Assembly (NCBI RefSeq): GCF_001940235.1
Contig: NZ_MJIE01000001.1
Coordinates: 1,550,001-1,614,000 of the forward strand
Direction of reading: 5' to 3'
Origin: Hornefia porci
GTDB taxonomy: Bacteria > Bacillota > Clostridia > Peptostreptococcales > Anaerovoracaceae
Length of the DNA stretch: 64,000 nt
Shown here in pieces: positions 16,815 through 24,819 of this stretch. The notes beneath the pieces were generated by a model that was not told the DNA's origin, did not search any database, and saw only the letters and a list, made by a program, of their open reading frames with translations. Every line of letters begins with the position of its first letter. The stretch's first letter is position 1. The position numbers and the translations under genes were made by a program.

Positions 16815-17927
16815 TCAGAAAAGAATATTTTTCTCGGTTTCTTTGTCGAAGAGGTGAATCTTTGACATGTCAAGCGCGAACACCGCATCGGAGCCCTGGC
16901 GCAGCTGTGTGTTGGAATTCACCCGTGCGGTGACCTGCGTCCCCTCAACGTCGAAGTAGAGATACGCTTCGGCTCCCAGCATCTCGTACACCTTAATCTT
17001 CGAGCGGATCACGCAGTCCGGATTGGCCTTGATGAACTCTTCATCGTCGGAGATATCCTCCGGACGGATGCCGAGAACGACGGTTTTGCCGTCATAGCCG
17101 CCGTCGATCAGGGCCTGTCTTCTGTCCTCCGGCACATGAAGAACATGCTCTCCGACAGCAAGAGTCACGCTGTCACCGTCAACGCTCACTTTTGCGTCCA
17201 TGAAATTCATCTGCGGCGATCCGATAAATCCCGCGACAAACAGATTGCACGGTCTGCTGTAGAGATTATCCGGCGTATCGATCTGCTGCACCACGCCCTG
17301 CTTCATGACGACGATCCGCGTTCCCAGCGTCATCGCCTCTGTCTGATCGTGTGTCACATAGATTATCGTAGCTCCCAGCCGCTCATGGATTTTGGAAATT
17401 TCAATCCGCATCTGGACTCTCAGCTTGGCGTCAAGGTTGGACAGAGGCTCGTCCATCAGGAATACCTTGGGGTTTCTGACGATGGCGCGGCCCATGGCGA
17501 CACGCTGCCGCTGACCGCCGGAAAGCGCCTTCGGTTTTCTGTCCAGCAGCTTCTCCAGGTCCAGGATACGGGCCGCTTCACGAACCTTCCGGTCGATCTC
17601 GTCCTTCGGCAGCTTCCGCAGCTTCAGCGCGAAGGCCATATTGTCATACACGGTCATGTGCGGGTACAGCGCATAGCTCTGAAACACCATGGCGATGTCC
17701 CGATCCTTCGGCTCCACATCGTTCATCAGCTTCCCGTCGATGCGGAATTCTCCCTCCGAAATATCCTCCAGACCCGCGATCATCCGCAGCGTGGTGGACT
17801 TTCCGCAGCCGGAGGGACCGACAAAGATAATAAATTCCTTATCCTCCACCTCCAGATTGAAATCGGTCACGGCGTGATAGCCGTTGGGATATATTTTCTG
17901 AATTCCCTTCAAAGACAAATTTGCCAT
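16815..17927 (-). CDS. Carbohydrate ABC transporter ATP-binding protein (UgpC/MsmX type)
   Basis: 370 residues from ATG 17927, preceded by AAGGAGA; the frame is open further upstream but that part overlaps the GH32 gene and is not typical. Walker A GPSGCGKSTTLRMIAGL near residue 37, signature LSGGQRQRVAMGRAIVRNP, Walker B VFLMDEPLSNLDA, switch His in YVTHDQTEAM. The C-terminal 120 residues form the MalK-like regulatory OB domain with GIRPEDI. It energises the permeases at 20182-21923; such ATPases often serve several importers. It is the last gene of the operon. Confidence 0.93.
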   Translation of the reverse strand: MANLSLKGIQKIYPNGYHAVTDFNLEVEDKEFIIFVGPSGCGKSTTLRMIAGLEDISEGEFRIDGKLMNDVEPKDRDIAMVFQSYALYPHMTVYDNMAFALKLRKLPKDEIDRKVREAARILDLEKLLDRKPKALSGGQRQRVAMGRAIVRNPKVFLMDEPLSNLDAKLRVQMRIEISKIHERLGATIIYVTHDQTEAMTLGTRIVVMKQGVVQQIDTPDNLYSRPCNLFVAGFIGSPQMNFMDAKVSVDGDSVTLAVGEHVLHVPEDRRQALIDGGYDGKTVVLGIRPEDISDDEEFIKANPDCVIRSKIKVYEMLGAEAYLYFDVEGTQVTARVNSNTQLRQGSDAVFALDMSKIHLFDKETEKNILF

Positions 17928-17974
17928 TTCTTCTCTCCTTTTATTTCTTATCCCGATAACGGTTCCGCCCCGGA

Positions 17975-19456
17975 TCAGATCTCCAGGCGGTATTTTTTTA
18001 TATTCAGTATCGCTTTTCCTTTTACATGGAAGGAGATCCCCTCTGCCTCCCGGGGCGTTTCCAGGGTGACGGTCATGACCTTTTCTCCTCCGTTTACAAA
18101 GACCTCTGCGCTGTACCGGTCCAGGATCATCCTGAAACAAAGTCTCCCGTTCTCGTGGCGGATACCCGCCTCTCTGTGGCGGATGATCGCCCGCCTCTGA
18201 CCCGAGAATTTCCGGTCGATGGAAATCACCGAGTCATCCGGGCGGAAGCAGAACTCCGTATAGAACCGCTCATCGCAGGCGAACCGGCACCGGAACTCTC
18301 TGTATCCTTCTACCGGATCCTGCGCCCGGATCTCCACCTCCAGGTCCACCAGTCTGCCGCTGATTCCGTGAATGCTCAGATCCGCGTCGTCCAGGCGGAC
18401 ATTTTCTCTCACCACCGGGTCTCTGCGGTACGCGGAAAGTTCTCTGACCGGAGTCTGGTACAGCACCCCGTCCCGAACTGAGAGCTCCCGCGGGATACTC
18501 ATCTGTCCGAATACCGGATGCGTGACCGTCCGCAGACTCGTCGTGTCCGGGTTCTGCATCCAGCCGATCATGACCCGTCTCCCGTCCGGCGTCAGCGTCG
18601 TCTGCGCCGCATAGAAGTCGATGCCGTAATCCGCCGCATGATCGCATTCCTCCGTGAAGATCCCGGTTTCCCGATCGTATTCGCCGACAAAGTACACGCA
18701 GCTGTTTCCGCTATGATATTCTCTCCCCGAAGGGAGCATATCCATGGCGCTGACCAGCAGCACATATTTTCCGTCCAGCCGGAAGAAATCAGGGCATTCC
18801 CACATCCGCCCGATACGATCATGGTTCTCCGCCAGGACCGTATCAAAGTTCCATCGCAGCCCGTCCTCACTGCGGAACAGCACCACCTGCGTGTATCCGC
18901 CTTCATTGCGGCAGGCGATGACGACGCCGTAGCTTCCGTCCTCCTCCCGCCACATCTTCGGATCCCGAAAATCATACGGACTCCCGCCCTTCGGGAGATC
19001 CGCCGCGGTAAGCACCGGATTTCCTTTGTATTTCACATAATCCAGTCCGTCGCCGACGGCGAGGTTCTGCGTCTGCACAGAGGCTCCTCCAAACTCTGTC
19101 TCAAACACCGCACCGGTATACATCAGCAGCTGTTTCTCATCGCGCATTGACACCGCGCTTCCGGAGAAGCAGCCGTCTCTGTCGTAAGGCTCATCCGGCG
19201 CAAGCGCCGCCGGCAGATACGTCCACCTGATCATATCTCCGCTGACGGCGTGTCCCCAGTGCATGGGACCCCAGTGCGAGCTGTACGGATAATACTGATA
19301 GAACAGATGATATTTTCCTCCGTAACAGGAGAACCCGTTGGGGTCATTCATCCATCCGATCCGGGGTGACAAATGGAATGCCGGCCGTTCCTGCTCGTCG
19401 ATCTGCAGTTCTGCTTCCTCTTCATAATGTCTCGCTTCATTCAATGCCTGACTCAT
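17975..19456 (-). CDS. Glycoside hydrolase family 32 (sucrose/fructan beta-fructosidase)
   Basis: 493 residues, no signal peptide, so intracellular. GH32 motifs: nucleophile region WMNDPNGF near residue 37, FRDPKMW near residue 165, and acid/base Glu in WECPDFF near residue 220, with a C-terminal beta-sandwich. It hydrolyses sucrose, sucrose-6-phosphate or short fructo-oligosaccharides. Since uptake here is by an ABC importer, which does not phosphorylate its cargo, free sucrose or kestose-type sugars are more likely than sucrose-6-phosphate. Gene order SBP, permeases, DUF624, GH32, ATPase supports this. GAGGTG precedes ATG 19456. Confidence 0.92.
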   Translation of the reverse strand: MSQALNEARHYEEEAELQIDEQERPAFHLSPRIGWMNDPNGFSCYGGKYHLFYQYYPYSSHWGPMHWGHAVSGDMIRWTYLPAALAPDEPYDRDGCFSGSAVSMRDEKQLLMYTGAVFETEFGGASVQTQNLAVGDGLDYVKYKGNPVLTAADLPKGGSPYDFRDPKMWREEDGSYGVVIACRNEGGYTQVVLFRSEDGLRWNFDTVLAENHDRIGRMWECPDFFRLDGKYVLLVSAMDMLPSGREYHSGNSCVYFVGEYDRETGIFTEECDHAADYGIDFYAAQTTLTPDGRRVMIGWMQNPDTTSLRTVTHPVFGQMSIPRELSVRDGVLYQTPVRELSAYRRDPVVRENVRLDDADLSIHGISGRLVDLEVEIRAQDPVEGYREFRCRFACDERFYTEFCFRPDDSVISIDRKFSGQRRAIIRHREAGIRHENGRLCFRMILDRYSAEVFVNGGEKVMTVTLETPREAEGISFHVKGKAILNIKKYRLEI

Positions 19457-19503
19457 CCTGTCACCTCTTCAGACGGCTGCAGTTCTGCAGTCTTCTCCGC
19501 AGT

Positions 19504-20160
19504 TTATTTCTCTTCCTTCGGGACAGTCCCGGACTGCGTGTTTATCTCCGCTTCCATTTTCTGAAAAACCGGATCGTAGAGCAGTGTACAAAGATATCCC
19601 GGAAGGCTGACTCCGTACAGCAGGATGGCCAGAGGCGCCGCCTTATGCAGATACAGCAGTGCTGCGCCCCACGCGACCCATATCAGAATCATCCCCATTG
19701 TCCGGGGCAGATTCCCGATGGAAAGCCGCATCGCGTTTTTCAGCGTTTCCCGGACGGTGTTTTCAAACCGCGCCAGCAGGCCGAAGCTGTATGCCGCCAG
19801 TGTCACCGCGTAGACTGATATAAATGTCAGAATCAGCATCAGCGCTGTTGTGTCCTTTGTATCAAACCGCCGCAGCGCCAGCAGATCCACCGCAGCCACC
19901 GCCGCGAAACCGGCGTAAATCAGACCCAGCCCGATTCCCTGCCGCAGGTTGTCCTTCAGAGACCTGAAAAACATCTTTGTGATATAGGTCTCCTCATTCC
20001 GCGCCTGATGAATCGTCACGTAGTTCATGGCAGTCAGCGACGCTCCCAGCGTTACGACCGGAAGAGCGCACGCCAGCGTCAGGAGATTCAGAACCGCCAG
20101 GTCCACAAGCCGCGACAGGAAACGCATAATCGGATTATTTGTGTCAAAAAACCGCTCCAT
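19504..20160 (-). CDS. DUF624 (YesL-like) membrane protein
   Basis: 218 residues with about five hydrophobic segments. The N-terminus MERFFDTNNPIMRFLSRLVD followed by LACALPVVTLGASLTAMNYV is the DUF624 signature. These proteins are commonly encoded within carbohydrate ABC importer operons of Firmicutes, as here between the permease and GH32 genes. The molecular role is not established; assembly or regulation of the importer has been suggested by context only. Confidence 0.85.
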   Translation of the reverse strand: MERFFDTNNPIMRFLSRLVDLAVLNLLTLACALPVVTLGASLTAMNYVTIHQARNEETYITKMFFRSLKDNLRQGIGLGLIYAGFAAVAAVDLLALRRFDTKDTTALMLILTFISVYAVTLAAYSFGLLARFENTVRETLKNAMRLSIGNLPRTMGMILIWVAWGAALLYLHKAAPLAILLYGVSLPGYLCTLLYDPVFQKMEAEINTQSGTVPKEEK

Positions 20161-20181
20161 ATTCTCTCCGGCTCCTGTTTA

Positions 20182-21045
20182 TCAGCCCTTGACCGCGCCT
20201 GCCGTAACTCCTGCGACGATGTATTTCTGCAGGAACAGATACAGGATCAGTATCGGCAGCATCGCCAGCAGCAGCGCCGCCATCACCAGACCGATGTCTG
20301 TGGAATAGGTTCCGTAGAACATCTGCGTCGCGATCGGAATGGTGTACAGCTGTTTTTCACCCAGCACCAGACTCGGCAGGAGGTAGTCGTTCCAGAAGGC
20401 CATCGCGTCAATAATCGCCACCGTCGCCACCGTCGGCTTCAGCAGCGGGAACACGATCTTCCAGAAGGTCTGCCACCTAGAGCAGCCGTCGATGAGAGCG
20501 GCCTCCTCCAGCTCAAGGGGAATATTCGTGTTAATCGCTCCATGGAACATGAACGTCGCCATGGAGACGGAGAATCCGGTATGCATCAGAATCAGCGTGA
20601 TCCTGCTGTTCAGGATATGGAAAATTCCGCCGTATACAGATACCAGCGGCACCATCAGCACCTGGAACGGGATGACCATGGATGCGATCATCGCCGCGAA
20701 CAGAATCGCGCACGCCTTCCATCTTCCGTTGCGGACGATTACAAAAGACGCCATCGCCGAAAACAGAATCGTCAGCACGGTCGCACAGAAAGTGATGACC
20801 GCGGAGTTCCTGAACACGTTCCAGAAATCCATCTTGGCCATCGCGTCCGGGAAATTCCGGAGTGTGAATCCGTGAGCGCCGATGAGAGCCAGCGGATCCG
20901 AATTGATATCGCCCTTGGTCTTGAATACGTTAATCAGCACCAGAATAAACGGCGCGATAAAGAGAAGGAATACGAGAATCAGCACGATGATCATAATCAC
21001 ATGCTGGATCTTCTTTTTTCTTGCGGCCTGTTCACTCGCATTCAT
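20182..21045 (-). CDS. Carbohydrate ABC transporter permease, MalG type
   Basis: 287 residues, six hydrophobic segments. The EAA loop that contacts the ATPase reads ELEEAALIDGCSRWQTFWKI near residue 185. Its start overlaps the stop of the partner permease (TAATG at 21045), indicating translational coupling. With the 21045-21923 gene it makes the heterodimeric membrane channel of the importer. Confidence 0.92.
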   Translation of the reverse strand: MNASEQAARKKKIQHVIMIIVLILVFLLFIAPFILVLINVFKTKGDINSDPLALIGAHGFTLRNFPDAMAKMDFWNVFRNSAVITFCATVLTILFSAMASFVIVRNGRWKACAILFAAMIASMVIPFQVLMVPLVSVYGGIFHILNSRITLILMHTGFSVSMATFMFHGAINTNIPLELEEAALIDGCSRWQTFWKIVFPLLKPTVATVAIIDAMAFWNDYLLPSLVLGEKQLYTIPIATQMFYGTYSTDIGLVMAALLLAMLPILILYLFLQKYIVAGVTAGAVKG

Positions 21046-21923
21046 TACGCCTGCACCTCCCCCTTCTTACCGACATAGACCTGGGTAATTCCGATGACCG
21101 CGCAGATCACAAACAGAATCAGCGCCTCCGCCTGGCCGGTGCCGTAATCCTTGTAGACAAAGGCTTTGTTGTATACATGCATCGCGGCAAGCACGGAAGA
21201 GTTGAACGGCTCGCCCTTGGTCAGCGACAGGTTGACATCGTATACAACGAAGCATCTGGTAATGCTCAGGAATATGCATGTTACAAAGGAAGTCCTCATC
21301 AGCGGGATCGTCACGTTCCACATCGCCTGTGAAGGCGTACAGCCGTCGATCATGGCCGCCTCCTTCAGACTGTCGGAAACGCCCATGAAACCCGCCACGT
21401 AAATCAGCATCATATATCCCGCGTACTGCCATACCGATACCAGCACCAGGCAGAACAGCGCGCCGGAGGGCGTTGACAGAAGAGACGGGACGGTGCCCGC
21501 CGCAATGGCCTCTCCCAGTGCGACAAATGCGCGGTTGAATACGAATTTCCATACATATCCCAGAACGATTCCACCGATGAGATTCGGAATGAAGAATCCC
21601 GCCCGGAAGAAGTTCTGTCCCTTGACTCCGCTGGTCACCAGATACGCCAGCAGAAAAGCCACCACATTGATGAGTATGACGGCAAATGCGGAATAGATCA
21701 GTGTCCTGCCGATCGCCGCCCAGTAATAATAGTCCTTGAATGCCGAAATATAGTTCGCGAAGCCCACGAAGGGTTTGCTTACGGAGACTCCGTCCCAGCT
21801 GGTGAAGGTCAGATAAAGTCCGTATACGAACGGAATGATGATCACCATTGAAAACAGGAGCAGAGCCGGACCGGCAAACATCAGGAACTGTTTTGTCTTA
21901 TATGACATCGTGTTTCTTTCCAT
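21045..21923 (-). CDS. Carbohydrate ABC transporter permease, MalF type
   Basis: 292 residues with six membrane segments. The EAA loop is LKEAAMIDGCTPSQAMWNVT near residue 185. AAGGAGA precedes ATG 21923. It follows the binding-protein gene by 23 bases and pairs with the MalG-type permease, whose start overlaps its stop. Confidence 0.92.
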   Translation of the reverse strand: MERNTMSYKTKQFLMFAGPALLLFSMVIIIPFVYGLYLTFTSWDGVSVSKPFVGFANYISAFKDYYYWAAIGRTLIYSAFAVILINVVAFLLAYLVTSGVKGQNFFRAGFFIPNLIGGIVLGYVWKFVFNRAFVALGEAIAAGTVPSLLSTPSGALFCLVLVSVWQYAGYMMLIYVAGFMGVSDSLKEAAMIDGCTPSQAMWNVTIPLMRTSFVTCIFLSITRCFVVYDVNLSLTKGEPFNSSVLAAMHVYNKAFVYKDYGTGQAEALILFVICAVIGITQVYVGKKGEVQA

Positions 21924-21946
21924 TAGATGCTCTCCTTACGAATTCC

Positions 21947-23248
21947 TTATTCGTCCTCATGTTTCGTTAACGTCTTGGTCTTCCAGTAGGTGGTCACCGC
22001 CTTCGCGAACCCCTTGCGGGTGTCCATACCGGCCAGATACTTCTGGAAGGACGCGCCCAGAATCGCGTAATGATCGTCCGGCAGGTAATTGTAGTTAGGA
22101 ATAAGCTTCCCGGCGTCCGCATACTTCTTGACGGACCGCCCCAGCGGATCCTTCACCTGCAGCCGAATGTTCCTGTACGCGGGAACAAGCGCGCAGTCGT
22201 CTACGATGAACTTCTGCCCTTCTTCGTTATACACCAGCCAGTTTAGGAAGGCCTTCGCCTCTTTCCTCTGCCTGTCCGAGGTGTACTTCGAGGAGTCGAT
22301 AAAGAAGAATTTGGAGCCGCCGCCCACTAATTCTTTGTTCATTCCATCGTCGGTGTTCTGCGGGACCGGCATAATTCCCATGTTTTTGCTGTAATCATAG
22401 GCGCTTAGAACGGACCAGTCCCAGTTGCCGCCGAACATGAACGCGATTTCCCCCTCTGCGAGTTTCTGTTCGGAAACCTCGCGCTCCGCGGAGATCGCGC
22501 TGTCTCTGGAATAATTGTTTGCCATCAGAACGTCGAACGTATCCATCAGCTCGTTGAATTTTTTGTCCCTGTAGAGATCGACGGAGCCGCTGCTCAGCCC
22601 CCGGACAAAGGCGTCGGGATTCTTTCTCTCTTCATAGACCTGCGCCAGGTAATGCGCCGCCAGGGACCAGTCTTCCTTCATGATGCCGGTCGGATGCTTC
22701 ATTCCGCCCTTTCTCAGCTTCGCAAGAAGTCCCTTGAATTCTGTCAGTGTGGAATAATCGGATGGGTTAAATTTCTCTTTCGTGATCTTTTCAATCGCAT
22801 CGGCGTTATAGATCAGACCTCTGGCCTCTACGCAAACCGGAAAACCGTAGACTTTGCCGTCGATACTGATCTCATAGTCGGTGTCCTTGACCCATTTCTG
22901 ATCACTGAGATCTACCGCGTGCTCCTTCGCCAGTGAATAAACATCCTTGGCGTCGACCATCGAGATGGTGTAGGGATTGTTGGATGCATACTTTGTAGCC
23001 AGGTGAGCCGAGACCGTATCGCTGGAGTAGTAGACCTCCACCTTCACGCCCGTCTCCTTCTCGTATCTCTTTGCCATTTCGAGCATCTGATCCTGAATTT
23101 CCATCTTGGAATTGAAAATCGTAATTCCGCTGCTGCTTCCCGAAGTCTGGGAATCCGTATCAGATGAGGTTCCGCAGCCTGTCAGAAGGAAACCTGACAT
23201 CGCCGCAATCACAGTCAGAGCAATCAACTTTTGAATTCTTTTCTTCAC
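21947..23248 (-). CDS. Carbohydrate ABC transporter substrate-binding lipoprotein
   Basis: 433 residues from a GTG at 23248, preceded by GGAGG at 7 bases. The signal peptide KKRIQKLIALTVIAAMSGF ends in the lipobox LLTGC, so the mature protein is anchored by the cysteine. The rest is a type 1 extracellular solute-binding protein (MalE-like) with FMFGGNWDWSVL and AKAFLNWLVYNEEGQKFIVD. It is the first gene of the sugar operon and is controlled by the divergent LacI region. Cargo is probably a sucrose-type oligosaccharide, from the GH32 and alpha-galactosidase genes nearby. Confidence 0.92.
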   Translation of the reverse strand: MKKRIQKLIALTVIAAMSGFLLTGCGTSSDTDSQTSGSSSGITIFNSKMEIQDQMLEMAKRYEKETGVKVEVYYSSDTVSAHLATKYASNNPYTISMVDAKDVYSLAKEHAVDLSDQKWVKDTDYEISIDGKVYGFPVCVEARGLIYNADAIEKITKEKFNPSDYSTLTEFKGLLAKLRKGGMKHPTGIMKEDWSLAAHYLAQVYEERKNPDAFVRGLSSGSVDLYRDKKFNELMDTFDVLMANNYSRDSAISAEREVSEQKLAEGEIAFMFGGNWDWSVLSAYDYSKNMGIMPVPQNTDDGMNKELVGGGSKFFFIDSSKYTSDRQRKEAKAFLNWLVYNEEGQKFIVDDCALVPAYRNIRLQVKDPLGRSVKKYADAGKLIPNYNYLPDDHYAILGASFQKYLAGMDTRKGFAKAVTTYWKTKTLTKHEDE

Positions 23249-23302
23249 TCTGCTACCTCCATGTTCTTTCCCGGGATCCTTCTTCACGACGCGCGTCTGC
23301 GC

Positions 23303-23388
23303 CGTGCGTCGTTTGCAGACTGCGCCGGGGACATTTCTCCGCTGCCGTGCGTCGTTTGCAGACTGCGCCGGGGACATTTCTCCGCTGC
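23303..23388. repeat. Tandem duplication, 2 x 43 bp, in the 5' leader of the sugar operon
   Basis: A 43-base unit beginning CCGTGCGTCGTTTGCAGACT occurs at 23303-23345 and again at 23346-23388 with no difference noticed. It lies between the promoter (23449-23477) and the GTG start at 23248, so it is transcribed as leader RNA. Confidence 0.85.
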
Positions 23389-23426
23389 CGGAGCGCGTGC
23401 GCTGTGTGTCTGAATCCCTAACAAAG

Positions 23427-23586
23427 TAACCGGTTATTTTTTACAATAATTTTACATTGTTTGTAATTCTCTGTCAACCGGTTTGTTGCTAATATTGTCT
23501 AATTTCTAACAAATCCAACCATTTCCTCTCGGTTCTGCCACATTCTCCCTTTTTTGCGCGGAATAAAAATTCAGGTAACCGATTAC
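23427..23586. promoter_or_regulatory. Three LacI-type operator-like palindromes
   Basis: TAACCGGTTA (23427-23436), AACCGGTT within CAACCGGTTTG (23476-23483) and the imperfect GTAACCGATTAC (23575-23586). The first lies just downstream of the SBP promoter -10, the second overlaps its -35, the third lies upstream of the lacI-type gene -35. A central CG palindrome is typical for LacI/GalR proteins. The 404-base divergent gap is accounted for by these sites, two promoters and the 43-bp duplication. Confidence 0.7.
23449..23477 (-). promoter_or_regulatory. Predicted promoter of the sugar ABC operon
   Basis: On the minus strand TTGACA (23477-23472), 17-base spacer, TAAAAT (23454-23449). It is close to consensus and flanked by operator-like sites on both sides, as expected for repression. 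Confidence 0.75.
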
Positions 23587-23594
23587 TTTTACTA

Positions 23595-23623
23595 TTGCAA
23601 CCGAAAAAAAACTGTTTTATAAT
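23595..23623 (+). promoter_or_regulatory. Predicted promoter of the LacI-family regulator
   Basis: TTGCAA (23595-23600), 17-base spacer, TATAAT (23618-23623), with an operator-like site just upstream. Confidence 0.6.
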
Positions 23624-23667
23624 CGCTTTAGACAAGGACAGCGTGAAAGGCGGTGAACGTAACTCCC

Positions 23668-24780
23668 ATGGCGAAAAGAAACGTGACCTATCAGGACATA
23701 GCACGGTACACAGGCTTCTCGAAAACAACGATATCCAGATTTTTTAACCGTCCCGAGTCGGTTACCCCCGAACACCGGAAACAGATCCGGGATGCGCTTG
23801 ACGTGCTGGATTACAAAAGCAACAAGGTTGCCAGGATCCTCGCCAACGGGCAGACGGAATTTATCGGACTCATCGTGCCGAACCTCTACCTGGGTTTTTA
23901 TGCAGAGCTTCTGAATCTCTTCCTGAACACCTATGAAAAATACGGTTACAAATTCATCGTCTTCAGCGGCAGCAGCCACGAGGAGACAGAGCGCCGCTAC
24001 ATCAGCGAGCTCCTTTCCTACAAAGTAGAGGGACTCATTGTCCTCAGTCATACGATTCCTTCCATCGAGCTGGCGTCCTACGGCATCCCCGTCGTCGCCG
24101 TCGAGCGGGAGGACCGCTGCATCAGCAGCGTCAATACCGATAATTACTCCGGCGCCGTCCAGGCGACGGAGCTCCTGCACCGATGCCGCTGCGACATCTG
24201 TCTTCACATCAATTCCCAGGACTATGATCCGCAGGTTCCCGCCAGCGCCCGCATCACCGGCTTCACTGACGTATGCGAGCGTCACGGCCTGGACTACAAA
24301 ATCCTCACTTATACGCTCGGCAGCAGCTACGATGATCTTCAGAAAAAAATCGACGCCATCGTCGAGGACATTATCGCTTCATATCCCGGAAAGCGAAAAG
24401 GAATCTTCTGCAGCAGCGACACGACCGCCGGCATCGTGCTGAATCACATCCTCCGGAAATACGGACACCTCCCCGATGAATTCAAGATCATCGGATTCGA
24501 CGGCTCTCCCGCCGCGATGCAGGCGGTCGTTCCGATCAGTACGGTGGCGCAGCAGACGGACAAGCTTGTAGAATCCGCCATGGAGCTTCTGGTCAGACAG
24601 ATTTCCGAATCCACAGAGGGTGCCTCTGCACAGAGAACCTCATCCGAGGGAAACGGGGGGAATGCGGAAAAGGCGGTGAAGGAGGGAAATACGGGAAACG
24701 GCGGAAGCGCTTTTCCGTCGAAACCCGAACACAGAATCATTCCGCCGATCCTGATGCCCCGCGGCACCAGTCGGCCGTAA
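23668..24780 (+). CDS. LacI-family transcriptional regulator
   Basis: 370 residues from ATG 23668; a GTG at 23653 in the same frame is an alternative, and spacing to the AAAGGCGGTG element is imperfect for both. The N-terminal HTH VTYQDIARYTGFSKTTISRF is followed by the hinge, then a periplasmic-binding-protein-like effector domain (FIGLIVPNLYLGFYAELLN, FCSSDTTAGIVLN, IGFDGSPAAM). The last about 40 residues are a Gly/Asn/Glu-rich low-complexity insertion not usual for the family. It is divergent from the sugar importer operon and near an alpha-galactosidase, so it most likely represses both until a sucrose/raffinose-type sugar is present. Confidence 0.9.
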   Translation: MAKRNVTYQDIARYTGFSKTTISRFFNRPESVTPEHRKQIRDALDVLDYKSNKVARILANGQTEFIGLIVPNLYLGFYAELLNLFLNTYEKYGYKFIVFSGSSHEETERRYISELLSYKVEGLIVLSHTIPSIELASYGIPVVAVEREDRCISSVNTDNYSGAVQATELLHRCRCDICLHINSQDYDPQVPASARITGFTDVCERHGLDYKILTYTLGSSYDDLQKKIDAIVEDIIASYPGKRKGIFCSSDTTAGIVLNHILRKYGHLPDEFKIIGFDGSPAAMQAVVPISTVAQQTDKLVESAMELLVRQISESTEGASAQRTSSEGNGGNAEKAVKEGNTGNGGSAFPSKPEHRIIPPILMPRGTSRP

Positions 24781-24819
24781 CGTCCCGCGTCCCTTCCCGC
24801 AGAATCGCCGCCTGTCCTC

